The notes: generated from the letters alone by a model not told the origin. 64,000 nucleotides of DNA from UBA2241 sp963777895 (GCA_963777895.1 CAVZSF010000005.1:1116001-1180000); one strand, 5' to 3'; positions 1 through 12,583 are shown, counted from the stretch's first letter. Program-made: numbers and translations.

Positions 1-953
1 GCAACCACACCGCGACCCACCTGCTGCACAACGCGCTGCGCATCGTGCTCGGTGAGGGCGTGCGGCAGGCCGGCTCGCTGGTCTCGCCCGATCGCCTGCG
101 CTTCGACTACACCACACGGCAGGCGCCGACGCCGGCGCAGCTGCGGCAGATCGAGGACCTGGTCAATCGACGCATCGTCGAAAACCACCAGGTCCGCCCC
201 TTCGTCACGACGCGCGAGTTCGCCGCCGAGCTCGGCGCCATCGCCTTCTTCGAGGAGAAGTACGGCGAGTTCGTGCGTGTGCTCGAGATCGACGACTTCA
301 GCCGCGAGCTGTGTGGCGGCACCCACATCTCGTGGACCTCGGAGATCGGTCTGCTCAAGGTGACCGGCAGTCAGTCCGTGGGCGCCAATACACGGCGGAT
401 CGAGGCGATCACCTCGGCGAAGGCGATCGAGCACTACCGCGAGGTCGAGGAGGCGTACGGGGGGCTCGCCGAGCAGCTTGGCGTCAAACAGGACCGCATC
501 GGCGCCGCGGTGGCGAAGCTCGTGGCCGAGCGCAAGGAGCTCGAGAAGAAGCTGAAGGCGGCCGAACGCGGCGAGCGGCGCAGTCAGGTCGACGACGTGC
601 TCGCCGCGCTCGTCGAGATCGGCGGTCTGCCGGTCCTGGCGGCCCAGCCGCAGGCGGAGGCCGCGGACGAGCTGCTGACCCTCGCCGACGAGGTGCGCGC
701 CCGCACGCCGGAGGCCGCCGTGCTGCTCGCCGCGGCGATCGACGGCCGCGCTGCGCTGGTCGTGGCGGTGAGCGATGCCGCCGTCGGCCGCGGGCTGCAC
801 GCCCAGGAGCTGCTGCGCGCTATGACGCCGGCCATCGACGGCAAGGGCGGCGGTCGGCCGACACTCGCGCGCGGTGCCGGCGGGAACGTCCAAGGGATTC
901 CCGCAGCGCTGGAGGCCGGTGTGGCCAAGGCGCGGGAGCTACTCGAGGGCTGA
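1..953 (+). CDS. alaS: Alanyl-tRNA synthetase, C-terminal part (5' end outside window)
   Basis: Charges tRNA-Ala with alanine and edits mischarged Ser/Gly in the cytoplasm. The window opens inside the editing domain: reading from base 3 the protein begins NHTATHLLHNAL, which carries the HxxxH zinc-site motif of AlaRS editing domains. The partner Cys/His site follows as CGGTHI near base 313. The last third contains a charged coiled-coil stretch and the Gly-rich C-Ala (DHHA1-type) end, with GGGRPTLARGAGG shortly before the stop. The catalytic domain lies upstream of the window. The TGA stop is directly followed by the ATG of ruvX, so the two genes are probably cotranscribed. Confidence 0.96.
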   Translation, partial: NHTATHLLHNALRIVLGEGVRQAGSLVSPDRLRFDYTTRQAPTPAQLRQIEDLVNRRIVENHQVRPFVTTREFAAELGAIAFFEEKYGEFVRVLEIDDFSRELCGGTHISWTSEIGLLKVTGSQSVGANTRRIEAITSAKAIEHYREVEEAYGGLAEQLGVKQDRIGAAVAKLVAERKELEKKLKAAERGERRSQVDDVLAALVEIGGLPVLAAQPQAEAADELLTLADEVRARTPEAAVLLAAAIDGRAALVVAVSDAAVGRGLHAQELLRAMTPAIDGKGGGRPTLARGAGGNVQGIPAALEAGVAKARELLEG

Positions 954-1406
954 ATGCGGGTGATGGCGCTCGACTACGGCGCCGCTCGTACCGGTGTCGC
1001 GATCACGGACGAGACCGGGACGATCGCACGTCCCCTGACGGTGGTGCGCACGGTCGACGAGGACCGGGGGTTCGGCGAGCTCGTCGCGCTGGCGGCGGCG
1101 CAGGCGCCCGCCACCATCGTCGTCGGACTGCCAGTTTCGCTCGACGGCCGCGAGCACGCTCAGGCGCGCCGGGCGAAGGCCTTCGCGCGCCGCCTGGCCG
1201 CGGCCGTCGCAGCGCCGGTGACCACCTACGACGAACGGTTCACGACCACGGTGGCGACCCAGCGGGGCGGCGGCGCGCCGCTCGATGCACGGGGCGCTGC
1301 GGTGATCCTCGAGGACTACCTGCGCTCACCTCAGGGCGCTCGCCTGACGGGCGGCTCCGACGCTCGGACGCGCGGCGACGAAGCGGCAGAAGCCGGACGA
1401 TCCTGA
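954..1406 (+). CDS. ruvX: Holliday junction resolvase-like protein RuvX (YqgF)
   Basis: RNase H-fold nuclease family implicated in pre-16S rRNA processing and Holliday junction resolution. The 150 residues match family length. Visible motifs are the N-terminal DYGAARTGVAI strand with the first catalytic Asp, VVGLPVSLDG, YDERFTT with the second acidic residue, and a C-terminal DARGAAVILEDYL containing the third Asp. The ATG abuts the alaS stop and the TGA overlaps the ATG at 1406 that probably begins mltG. The alaS-ruvX-mltG order is conserved in many Gram-positive bacteria. Confidence 0.93.
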   Translation: MRVMALDYGAARTGVAITDETGTIARPLTVVRTVDEDRGFGELVALAAAQAPATIVVGLPVSLDGREHAQARRAKAFARRLAAAVAAPVTTYDERFTTTVATQRGGGAPLDARGAAVILEDYLRSPQGARLTGGSDARTRGDEAAEAGRS

Positions 1407-2732
1407 TGCCTGACGACCAGGACAGCCTCTGGGGCGAGGCGCCGCCGGCCTGGGACGACCCGGCCGCCGGCCGCGCCCGCACGAACCGCGAAGACGAGAT
1501 GCCTTGGCCGGTCGTGTCCTCGCCGCGCCGGCGCCTCGAGTCGAGACGAGCGTCGGCTGTCGTACGGCGACGAGCATCGAGCGCGGCGCACGACGTACGC
1601 GCGCGCGCTCGCGAGCGCGTCAGCCCGGGCGGCCGGGCGTCGCGACGGGGGACCGGGCCGCCGGGGGCGTGACGGCGGCGGCGGGCGCGAGGCGCGCAAG
1701 CGACGCGCCCGCCGCCGCCTCATCGTGCTGGCCGCTGTCGTTCTGCTCGCCGTCCTGATCGGTTTGGCCGCCGCTGCCGTCCGCTCCTACTTCCGCACCG
1801 GGCCTGTCGGCGCCCCGGTCGCGGTCACCATCCCCAAGGGCGCCACCCTCAATCAGATCGCCGACATCCTCGCGGAACAGGGCGTCGTCAAGCACGCGCG
1901 CCTCTTCGTGTTCAAGGCGCAAGGCGACGGCTACGCCGACAAGTTCCGGCCGGGCAGCTACAGGCTGCGCGTGAACGAGCCCTACGAGAGCCTGGTCGCC
2001 AAGCTGCTCAAGGGCACGGCGCCGCCGACCGTCGACGTCACGATCCCCGAAGGCCTCACGGTGAAGGAGCAGGCGGCGAGGATCAAGGCGGCGCTGCCCG
2101 CCTTCAAGGCGGACGAGTACATTCGCATCGCGACGCAGGACCCGCCGCGCGTCGAACTCGAGGGCTACAGGCAGGGGACGACGCTCGAAGGGCTGCTCTT
2201 CCCGGCCACCTACAACGTGCGCAAGACGATCACGCCGGCGGCCTTCATCAAGCTCCAGCTCGAGGCCCTGAAGGAGAACCTCGCCAAGGTCGACATGACG
2301 CGCGCCCACAAGGCGAACCTGACCAGCTACGACGTGCTCACCATCGGCGCGCTGGTCGAGGGTGAAGCCCTGGTCGCGGAGGAGCGTCCTCTGGTGGCGG
2401 CCGTCATCTGGAATCGCCTGCGCGAAGGGATGCTGCTGCAGATCGACGCCGCCATCCAGTACGCCCTCGGCGAGCGCAAGCCGGCACTGACCTACCAGGA
2501 CTACAAGATCGATTCCCCGTACAACGTCTACAAGTACTTCGGGTTGACTCCCACGCCCATCGGCAGTCCCGGCCTGGCGGCTATGCAGGCGGCGGCCGAC
2601 CCGGCGCGCGTCGACTATCTCTACTACGTCGCGCGCGCCGACGGCAGCGGCCGCCACTACTGGTCGGACAACTACGACCAGTTCCTCCAGGACAAGACCA
2701 AGGCCCAGCAGAACGCCCAGCAGGGCCAGTAA
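1406..2732 (+). CDS. mltG: Endolytic murein transglycosylase MltG, frameshifted near the N-terminus
   Basis: Membrane-bound lytic transglycosylase (YceG family) that cleaves nascent glycan strands. The uninterrupted reading frame is 1725-2732 (GTG start). It has one transmembrane helix, a LysM-like segment, and the catalytic region GALVEGEALVAEERPLVA, where a Glu matches the family catalytic Glu; WNRLREGM and SPYNVY follow. The better start is ATG 1406, overlapping the ruvX stop, which gives an acidic, Trp-containing cytoplasmic leader (MPDDQDSLWGE). That frame must shift by one base around 1500-1550 to join the basic stretch and KRRARRRL before the helix. The shift is probably a consensus error. 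Function is secure; the start is inferred. Confidence 0.85.
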
Positions 2733-2877
2733 GGACGCTTCCAGCGGCGCCGCCCGTGACGCGGGCAGGAGGTCGGGCGCCGCGGAGGGAACTAGACGGT
2801 GCGACCCGTCGCCGGGGCCGGCGGCGGGGAGGGGGTACCACATCCAAGTCAGCGCCGCGACACGCCTGCTCGGCATC

Positions 2878-3723
2878 GTGGGGTGGCCCGTGGGCCACTC
2901 GCTCTCGCCGACCCTGCACAATGCGGCGCTCGCGTCCCTCGGGCTCGACTACGTCTACGTGGCGTTGCCCGTGCCGCCCGAACGGATCGCCGACGCCGTG
3001 CGCGGCCTGCCGGCGCTCGGCTTCCGCGGCGTCAGCGTCACCATCCCACACAAGGGAGCCGTCGCTGCCCTGATGGACCGGCTCTCGCGCGAGGCCGAGC
3101 TGGTCGAGGCGGTCAACACCATCGTCGTTGAAGAGGACGGCGCGCTCCACGGCCACAACACCGACGTGGCCGGCCTCGAGCTCGCCCTCGAGGAGACGCT
3201 GACCGTCGCTGCAAGCATGCCTGCCGGTCGGCGGCCTGAGCTCGGGCCCGGCGCCGGCGCCTTGATCCTGGGCGCCGGCGGCGCCGCCCGTGCCGCCGCA
3301 CTCGCCCTGGCTCGTCGCGGCCTGGCTCTGACCGTCGTCAACAGGACGCCCGCCCGTGCCGAGCGCCTGGCGGCGCTCGTCGCCGCGGGCGTCCCCGGCG
3401 CGACCTGCGAGCCGCTTCCGTGGGACCATCTCACGCCGGACCTCGTTCACAGGCACGCGGTGCTCGTCAACGCCACGTCCCTGGGCATGGCCGGCGCAGG
3501 TAAAGTCCCTCCCGCGTTCGCCGATAACGTAACCGCGGGGCAGGTCGTCGTCGATCTTGTGTACACGCGGGGTCTGACGGATCTTCTCTCGCAGGCACAG
3601 GCGCAAGGTGCGCTCGCGGTGGACGGTCTGGCGATCCTCGTCTGGCAGGCTGCGGCGGCCTTCCGCTTGTGGACGGGCGCCCCCGCGCCGATAGAGGTCA
3701 TGATGCAAGCCGTCGGACGATGA
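2878..3723 (+). CDS. aroE: Shikimate dehydrogenase AroE, start region unclear
   Basis: NADPH-dependent reduction of 3-dehydroshikimate to shikimate. Motifs: GHSLSPTLHNAAL at the substrate site, SVTIPHKGA with the catalytic Lys (about residue 59), NTDVAG, the dinucleotide-binding LGAGGAARA, and NATSLGMAG. From GTG 2878 the protein lacks the first beta strand. Coding sense continues upstream in the same frame (QVSAATRLLGIVGWP) with no start codon. GTG 2799 in another frame would supply a start if one base is wrong in the G-rich run at 2827-2835. The full gene is therefore probably 2799-3723 with a one-base error. The other shikimate genes lie at 45.5-49 kb. Confidence 0.9.
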   Translation: MGWPVGHSLSPTLHNAALASLGLDYVYVALPVPPERIADAVRGLPALGFRGVSVTIPHKGAVAALMDRLSREAELVEAVNTIVVEEDGALHGHNTDVAGLELALEETLTVAASMPAGRRPELGPGAGALILGAGGAARAAALALARRGLALTVVNRTPARAERLAALVAAGVPGATCEPLPWDHLTPDLVHRHAVLVNATSLGMAGAGKVPPAFADNVTAGQVVVDLVYTRGLTDLLSQAQAQGALAVDGLAILVWQAAAAFRLWTGAPAPIEVMMQAVGR

Positions 3724-3736
3724 GCGAGGGGCGCAG

Positions 3737-6037
<2,301 letters not shown>

Positions 6038-6147
6038 ACGGCGTATCGTGCCGATAGTGCGGACGAGTAGGTAGTGACGGCAGCGAAGCGAACAGTACTG
6101 GTGGTGCGAAGCGCCATGGCAACAGACTCCACAGCGAGGTAGTGACA

Positions 6148-7240
6148 ATGGATCTGGTCGACGTTCTTCTTGAAGTCCTCGAGCGAGATGCGAGCGACCT
6201 CCACCTCACCGTGGGGGCGCCCCCGATCATCCGCGTCAACGGCGTGCTCGAGCGCCTCGACTATCCGCGCCTGAGCGGCAACGACACCCGCGAGCTGATC
6301 TACTCGATCCTGAGCCAGGACCAGCGGCAACGGCTCGAGAACGAGTGGGAGATCGACTTCAGCTACTCGGTGCCGGGCCGGGCGCGTTTCCGCGTGAACG
6401 CGTACTTCCAGCGCAACTCGCTGGGCGCCGCCTTCCGGCTCATCCCCATCCAGATCAAGGCCCTGGAGAGCCTGGGGCTGCCGCCGTCGCTGCACGCGCT
6501 CACGAAGAAGCCGCGCGGGCTTCTGCATCGTCACCGGGCCGACCGGCTCGGGCAAGTCGACGACGCTGGCGGCGATGATCGACGAGATCAACGAGACGCG
6601 CGACGAGCACATCATGACGGTCGAGGACCCGATCGAGTTCCTGCACCGCCACAAGAAGTGCATGGTCAACCAGCGCGAGGTGGGCGCGGACACGAAGAGC
6701 TTCAACCGCGCCCTCAAGAGCGTGCTGCGCCAGGACCCGGACATCATCCTCGTCGGCGAGATGCGCGACACCGAGACGATGTCGACGGCCCTGACCGCGG
6801 CCGAGACCGGCCACCTCGTCTTCGCCACCCTGCACACGCAGGACGCGCCGCAGACGATCGACCGTATCATCGACGTCTTCCCGCCCTACCAGCAGGACCA
6901 GATCAGGGTGCAGCTCTCGACGACCCTGATGGGCGTCTGCACGCAGCAGCTGCTGCCGACCGCCGACGGCCGCGGGCGCGTGGTGGCGTGCGAGATCCTC
7001 ATCCCGACGCCGGCGGTCCGCAACCTGATCCGCGAAGGCAAGACCCACCAGATCTACTCGGTCATGCAGACCGGTACGCAACACGGCATGCAGACGATGG
7101 ACGCCGCGCTCTCGGACCTCGTCCGGCGCGGCGTGATCACCCGCGAGCTCGCCATGCGGCGCTCGAGCACACCTGAGGACCTCAAGCGGCTCCTCGGCCA
7201 GGCTCCGCCTGTCATGGCGGGAGCCGCCGCGGGACGCTGA
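6148..7240 (+). CDS. pilT: Type IV pilus retraction ATPase PilT, one-base frameshift at Walker A
   Basis: Motor ATPase that depolymerises pili during twitching. The N-terminal part from ATG 6148 reads MDLVDVLLEVLERDASDLHL, a classic PilT start, up to KKPRG. The downstream frame supplies FCIVTGPTGSGKSTTLAAM, then TVEDPIEF, LVGEMRDTETMSTALTAAE, TLHTQDAPQTIDRIID and a normal C-terminus. Joining them needs removal of one base near 6521, immediately before Walker A; the product would then be about 363 aa, the usual PilT length. Read literally, the gene gives a dead 5' fragment. Given similar indels elsewhere, a consensus error is likely. It sits between pilB and pilC. Confidence 0.93.
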
Positions 7241-7260
7241 CGAGCGTGGAGGACTGACCT

Positions 7261-8475
7261 ATGGCGACATTCGTTTACAAGGCCCTCGACGCCCGGGGGA
7301 CGTCCACCAGCGGCGAGATCGAGGGCGACAGCAAGGCGTCGGCCGCGCAGGCGCTGCGCAACAAGGGGCTGACCGTCCTCGACATGAACGAGGCCAACAA
7401 GGGCCTCAACATGAACCTCTCGTTCATGCAGCGTGTCAAGCCGAAGGATCTGACCGTCTTCTCGCGCCAGTTCGCGACGATGGTCAGCTCGGGCCTCTCG
7501 ATGCTCCGCTGCCTCTACGTGCTCGAGGAGCAAACACCGAACAAGAAACTGGCCGAGGTCATCGGGCAGATCAAGAACGATGTCGAGGCCGGCATCAGCC
7601 TGTCCGACGCCCTGGAGAAGCACCCGACGGTCTTCAACAAGCTCTACGTGAGCATGGTGCGCGCGGGCGAGCTCGGCGGCATCCTGGACGAGGTGCTCAA
7701 CCGCCTCGCCACGCAGCTGGAGAAGGAAGACCAGATCCGCCGGGCCGTGAAGTCCGCGATGGTCTACCCGATCATGATCGGCTCGTTCGCGCTCATCGTC
7801 CTCATCGGCATGGTGACGTTCCTGATCCCGATCTTCGCGGACATGTACAAGGAGCTCGACAACGCTCAGCTGCCGGCGCTCACACGGATCATGGTCAACG
7901 TGTCGGACATCTTCCGCGGCTACTGGTACATCGTCTTCCCGGCCATCATCGCTCTGATCTGGGGGCTGCGGCGACTGAAGCGCACCGACCGCGGTCGGGC
8001 CACCTGGGACCGCATGAAGCTGCATATCCCGATGGGGATCGGTGAGATCATCCGCAAGCTCGCCGTCGCACGCTTCTCGCGCACGCTCGGCACGCTGGTC
8101 ACCTCCGGCGTGCCGATCCTCCAGGCTATCGAGATCACTGGTCAGGCGTCCGGCAACGTCGTGATCGAGAATGCCATGAAGGATGTGCAGCAGAGCGTGA
8201 AGGAGGGCCAGGCGATGACCGGCCCGCTCGAGAAGGTCGCGGTCTTCCCGGCCATGGTCACGCAGATGATCTCGGTCGGCGAGGAGACGGGCTCGCTCGA
8301 CGCGATGCTCAACAAGATCGCCGACTTCTACGAGGACGAGGTCAACGCCAGCGTCAAGTCGCTGACGTCGATTCTCGAGCCTATCCTCATGCTCGGCGTC
8401 GGCGCCATCGTCGGCACCGTCGTCATCTCGATGTACCTGCCGATCTTCAACATGATGAACATCGTCAAGGAGTGA
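7261..8475 (+). CDS. pilC: Type IV pilus inner-membrane platform protein PilC
   Basis: Polytopic platform protein that couples the PilB/PilT motors to pilin insertion and extraction. 404 aa, typical length. The N-terminus MATFVYKALDARGTSTSG is the family hallmark. Two T2SSF domains are visible, the first around FSRQFATMVSSGLSMLRCL and the second around RFSRTLGTLVTSGVPILQA, each followed by EETGSLD/AGELGG-type segments and hydrophobic helices (about residues 170-195, 220-240 and 370-395). It starts 20 bp after pilT and ends 19 bp before the sigma factor gene. Confidence 0.96.
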   Translation: MATFVYKALDARGTSTSGEIEGDSKASAAQALRNKGLTVLDMNEANKGLNMNLSFMQRVKPKDLTVFSRQFATMVSSGLSMLRCLYVLEEQTPNKKLAEVIGQIKNDVEAGISLSDALEKHPTVFNKLYVSMVRAGELGGILDEVLNRLATQLEKEDQIRRAVKSAMVYPIMIGSFALIVLIGMVTFLIPIFADMYKELDNAQLPALTRIMVNVSDIFRGYWYIVFPAIIALIWGLRRLKRTDRGRATWDRMKLHIPMGIGEIIRKLAVARFSRTLGTLVTSGVPILQAIEITGQASGNVVIENAMKDVQQSVKEGQAMTGPLEKVAVFPAMVTQMISVGEETGSLDAMLNKIADFYEDEVNASVKSLTSILEPILMLGVGAIVGTVVISMYLPIFNMMNIVKE

Positions 8476-8494
8476 CGCGGGGGAGGCACCGCCG

Positions 8495-9235
8495 GTGACG
8501 AACGAGCAGCTCCTCGCGCTCTACGCAGAGACGCGCTCGCACGCGACGCTCGACGAGATCGTCGGCCGCAACCAGAATCTGCTGCACCATATCCTCAAGC
8601 GGTTCACCTACGCCGACGAGCCGTACGAGGACATGCTGCAGGTGGCCAACCTCGGCCTGATCAAGGCGGCGCAGCGCTTTGACCCGTCGCGGGGCGTGCT
8701 CTTCTCGACGTACGCCACCGCCATCGTCGACGGCGAGCTGCGCCACCACCTGCGCGACTCGCTGCTGATGCGGCAGCCGCGCTGGGTGAAGAAGATCTAC
8801 CAGCAGATCCAGGACAAGTCGAACGAGCTGATGCACCATCTCGGGCGGATGCCGTCCATCAAGGAGCTCTCCGAGGCTCTCAATATCAACGAGGACGGCA
8901 TCCTCGAGGTGATGAACCTCTACTCGCGCATCGAGCTGCACAGCCGCAACGAACCGTTCTCGGAGATGGAGCTCGACGCCCGTCCCGACACCGAGCGCGT
9001 GCACTCCCTGCGGCTCGAGTCCTTCAGCCTGCCGATCGAGGACAAGATCGCCCTCTACCAGGCGCTGGACAAGCTCTCCGCGTTCCAGCGCAAGCTGATC
9101 TATCTGCTGTTCTTCAAGGACCTCACCCAGCACGAGGCGGCCGAGGAGCTGGGCCTGAACCAGAAGAAGGTCTCGCGCGAGTCGATCAAGGCGCTCAACC
9201 GCCTGAAGGTCGTGCTGAACAAGAAGGTGCTGTAG
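8495..9235 (+). CDS. Alternative RNA polymerase sigma factor (SigB/SigF/WhiG-like sigma-70)
   Basis: 246-aa sigma-70 family protein that directs RNA polymerase to a dedicated promoter set. Region 2 is clear: YEDMLQVANLGLIKAAQRF followed by FSTYATAIVDGELRHHLRD (core binding and -10 recognition). Region 3 is around LGRMPSIKELSEAL. Region 4 contains the helix-turn-helix LTQHEAAEELGLNQKKVS. No extracytoplasmic-function features, anti-sigma gene or anti-anti-sigma gene is adjacent. The GTG start lies 19 bp after pilC, suggesting cotranscription with the pilus motor genes. I infer that it controls pili or the following glycan cluster; no target promoter was identified. Ends with TAG. Confidence 0.85.
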   Translation: MTNEQLLALYAETRSHATLDEIVGRNQNLLHHILKRFTYADEPYEDMLQVANLGLIKAAQRFDPSRGVLFSTYATAIVDGELRHHLRDSLLMRQPRWVKKIYQQIQDKSNELMHHLGRMPSIKELSEALNINEDGILEVMNLYSRIELHSRNEPFSEMELDARPDTERVHSLRLESFSLPIEDKIALYQALDKLSAFQRKLIYLLFFKDLTQHEAAEELGLNQKKVSRESIKALNRLKVVLNKKVL

Positions 9236-9297
9236 CGGCACGACCACAGGGCTCTCCCTGTACGCGCCGAACTTGTCCGCAAAGAGATGGAGGCTGC

Positions 9298-10067
9298 GTG
9301 AAAGTCGTCATCCTCGCGGGCGGTCTCGGCACCCGCCTCTCCGAAGAGACCCAGGTGAAGCCGAAGCCCATGGCCGAAGTCGGCGACCGGCCGATGCTGT
9401 GGCACATCATGAAGATCTACGGCCACCAGGGCTTCACCGACTTCGTCGTGTGCCTGGGCTACAAGGGCTACGTGATCAAGGAGTACTTCGCCAACTACTT
9501 CCTCCACAACTCGGATGTGACCTTCGATCTCGCCGGCCAGTGCTGGAGGTCCATCAGAACGACGTCGAGCCGTGGAGGGTCACCCTGGTCGACACCGGTG
9601 CCGACACGCAGACCGGTGGGCGTCTCAAGCGGGTCGCCGCGTACCTCGGCGGCGAGCGCTTTCTGATGACCTACGGCGACGGTGTGGCCGATATCGATCT
9701 CCATGCGCTCTGTGCGTTCCACGAGGCGCATGGACGCCTCGCGACGGTCACGGCCGTGCAGCCGCCGGGGCGCTTCGGCGCGCTGGACCTGTCCGACGGC
9801 GACGAGGTCCGCTCTTTCCGCGAGAAGCCGCGGGGTGACGGGGCCTGGATGAACGGCGGGTTCTTCGTGCTCGAGCCTGGCGTGCTCGACCTCATCGACG
9901 GCGACGACACTCCTTGGGAGCGAGAGCCGGTCGAGGAGCTGGTGCGGCGAGGTGAGCTGCGCGCGTACCGCCACTGCGGGTTCTGGCAGCCGATGGACAC
10001 GCTGCGAGACAAGCGTCACCTTGACGAACTCTGGGAGTCAGGCTCGGCGCCCTGGAAGACGTGGTGA
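9298..10067 (+). CDS. rfbF: Glucose-1-phosphate cytidylyltransferase, frameshifted
   Basis: Makes CDP-glucose from glucose-1-phosphate and CTP, the first step to CDP-3,6-dideoxyhexoses. The GTG-started first part contains the nucleotidyltransferase signature AGGLGTRLSEETQVKPKPM and TFDLAGQ. The second part, in another frame, continues LEVHQNDVEPWRVTLVDTG, TGGRLKRVAAYL, FLMTYGDGVADID, then FWQPMDTLRDK and the stop at 10065-10067. One base appears to be missing near 9541 (after the codon for Gln of LAGQ). The joined product of about 256 aa is normal for RfbF/DdhA. The stop overlaps the ATG of rfbG. Confidence 0.92.
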
Positions 10068-11219
10068 TGTTCCGAGGCGTCTACCGGGGCCGGCGCGTGT
10101 TCGTGACCGGACATACCGGCTTCAAGGGCACGTGGCTGACTCTCTGGCTCTCGCGACTCGGCGCCGAGGTCACCGGGTTTGCTCTCGAGCCCCCGAGCGA
10201 GCCCAGTCTCTTCTGCGAACTGGAGTTCGACGAGCGACCGCCCAGCGGGTTGCACGACTGTCGCGGAGATGTGCGTGACGCAGCGCTGCTCGAGGACGCC
10301 CTGAGACGTGCCGCGCCCGAGATCGTGTTCCACCTGGCGGCCCAGCCGCTCGTGAGGCGCTCGTATGCGCAGCCCCGGCTGACTTTCGAGACGAACGTCA
10401 TGGGGACCGTGAATCTTCTTGAGGCCGTGCGGATCCTGGCGGCCAAGGGCTACGGCCCCAGCGTTGTCGTCAACGTGACGAGCGACAAATGCTACGAGAA
10501 CCAGGAGGACCGTCGCGCGTACGCGGAGACCGACACACTGGGCGGGCGGGATCCCTACAGTGTCAGCAAGAGCTGCAGCGAGTTGGCGACGATCGCGTAT
10601 CGGCGCAGCTTCTTTGCGGCACCGAGCGCTCCCCGACTCGCGACCTGTCGTGCCGGCAATGTCATCGGGGGCGGGGATTGGGGTGCCGACCGCCTGCTTC
10701 CAGACTGCGTACGCGCGCTTCATCGAGGCGAGAAGATCCTGGTGCGACGGCCCGATGCGGTTCGACCGTGGCAGCACGTGCTCGAGTCACTCGCGGGGTA
10801 TCTTGACGCTCGCCGCGAGTCTGATGGATTCGCACGCCGAGACTGCCTACACCCAGGGCGCGGGGGCGTGGAACTTCGGTCCCCGGCCCCAGGACGCGGT
10901 CACTGTGGCGCATGTCGTCGAGCGGTTCGTGACGGCCTGGGGCGATGGGGGCTGGCGACACGCGGGGGTAGAAGGAGAACCGTACGAGGCGGGGCTGCTT
11001 CAGCTTGATTCCAGACGAGCCGAACAGGAGCTGGGCTGGGCGCCTGTCTGGGACGTAGACACGGCCGTCACCCGAGCCGCCGAATGGTATCGGTCGTGGC
11101 ACGAAGGGGTAGGCGCGACCGAACTGCGCGAGCGTGCGCTGGCCGACATCGCCTGCTATGAGGAGTCGGCTGCCGCCGCCGGCTGCTCATGGGCGGCGGG
11201 CGAAGCCGGGCCGGCATGA
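10067..11219 (+). CDS. rfbG: CDP-glucose 4,6-dehydratase, frameshifted
   Basis: NAD-dependent extended SDR that converts CDP-glucose to CDP-4-dehydro-6-deoxyglucose. N-terminal VFVTGHTGFKGTWLTLWL carries the RfbG form of the GxxGxxG motif. Then come DVRDAALLEDAL, PEIVFHLAAQPLVRRSY, the catalytic TSDKCYEN and GGRDPYSVSKSCSEL (YxxxK), and the family marker RPWQHVLE. The C-terminus GAWNFGP to the stop is in a different frame, so a one-base change is needed near 10800. ATG 10067 overlaps the rfbF stop; an upstream GTG at 10061 is an alternative. The final TGA overlaps the ATG of rfbH. Confidence 0.92.
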
Positions 11220-12583
11220 GCGTGAGCCCCGAGGAGCTCCGCGGCCGCATACTTGCGCTCGTACGCGACTACCACAGCGCTCGGTGGGGGGAGTACGCCA
11301 GCCTTCCTGCCGGGTGAGAGCCGGGTCCACTACGGCGGCCGAGTGTTCGATGACGATGAACTCGTGATGCTTGTCGACGCGGCGTTGGAGTTCTGGCTCA
11401 CCCATGGCAGCAACGCCGACGCCTTCGAGCAGGGATTGGCGCACTACCTCGGCATCTCTCACTGCGTGCTGGTGAACTCAGGCTCGTCCGCGAATCTCCT
11501 GGCCGTCGCCGCTCTCATGTCCGACCGGCTTGGCGACCGTCGCCTCGTGCGCGGTGACGAGGTCGTCACGCTGGCGTGCGGCTTCCCGACTACCGTCGCG
11601 CCCCTCCTGCAGCTCGGCTTGGTGCCCGTCTTCGTCGACGTGCTGCCGGGTTCGGCCAACGTGAACGTTGAGCAATTGGAAGGGGCCGTGGGTCCCCGCA
11701 CCAGGGGTGTGATGCTTGCGCACACCCTGGGGGACCCATTCGACGTCGCAGCTGTCATCGCCGTATGCGAGCGGCATGGGCTCTGGCTCATCGAGGACAA
11801 CTGCGACGCGCTGGGCTCCCTGTATCGGGGACGCCTCACGGGCACCTTCGGCCACCTTGGAACGTCAAGCTTCTACCCGCCCCATCACATCACCATGGGA
11901 GAGGGCGGCGCCGTGTACACGGCGGACGACGAGCTGGCGGACATCCTCATCTCGCTGCGCGATTGGGGCCGCGACTGCCGTTGCCGGAGCGGGGAAGACG
12001 ACCGGTGTGGTCGCCGTTTCGCTCAGCAGGTTCGGCGACCTTCCCTTCGGCTATGACCACAAGTACGTCTTCTCGGAGCTGGGCTTCAACGTCAAGGCCA
12101 CCGAGATGCAGGCGGCGGTCGGCCGCGCTCAGCTCGCGAAGCTGCCCGAGTTCGTCAGGCTTCGGCGAGCCCATCACAGGAGGCTGTCAGACCTGCTTGC
12201 CCCGCTCGGCGGCCTGCTTCTCCTGCAGGAGGCGACGACGGGGCAGCGAGCCAAGCTGGTTCGGCCTGCTTCTCACTCTGACGGATGAGGCGAAGGCGGC
12301 CGGCTTGACGCGGGAGGGCGTCGTCGCCCACCTGGAGGCTGGCCTCATCCAGACACGCATGCTCTTCGGGGGCAACATGGTGCGCCAGCCCTGCTTCGAC
12401 TCGATGCGCGAAGCTGCCGAGGCGGGCCACCCGGACGCCAGGTACAGGGTGTTCGGGGACCTGGCGGTCACTGACAGGTTCATGGAGGACGCGTTCTGGG
12501 TGGGGGTCTACCCGGGACTGAGCACCGAGATGATCGACTACGTTGGGCAGACGATCACATCGGCGGTTGGGGGATCCCGATGA
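11216..12583 (+). CDS. rfbH: CDP-4-dehydro-6-deoxyglucose 3-dehydratase (E1), three frameshifts
   Basis: PMP/[2Fe-2S]-dependent enzyme that removes the C3 hydroxyl on the way to CDP-4-dehydro-3,6-dideoxyglucose. Segments in order: MSVSPEELRGRILALVRDY (frame from 11216), then STPAFLPGESRVHYGGRVFD and a long intact stretch with LVNSGSSANLLAV, IEDNCDALGSLYRG and the RfbH-specific SSFYPPHHITMGEGGAV, in which His replaces the usual PLP Lys. Next is FGYDHKYVFSELGFNVKATE, and finally EPSWFGLLLTLTDEAK to the stop. Joins are needed near 11285 (a G6 run), about 12020 and about 12245. RfbH needs a ferredoxin-like reductase partner (DdhD); none is in the window. Confidence 0.9.

Noticed and set aside
11216..12583. 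Programmed frameshifting in rfbH
   Set aside because: Three shifts without slippery heptamers or a shared pattern, and similar shifts in unrelated genes, point to sequence error.
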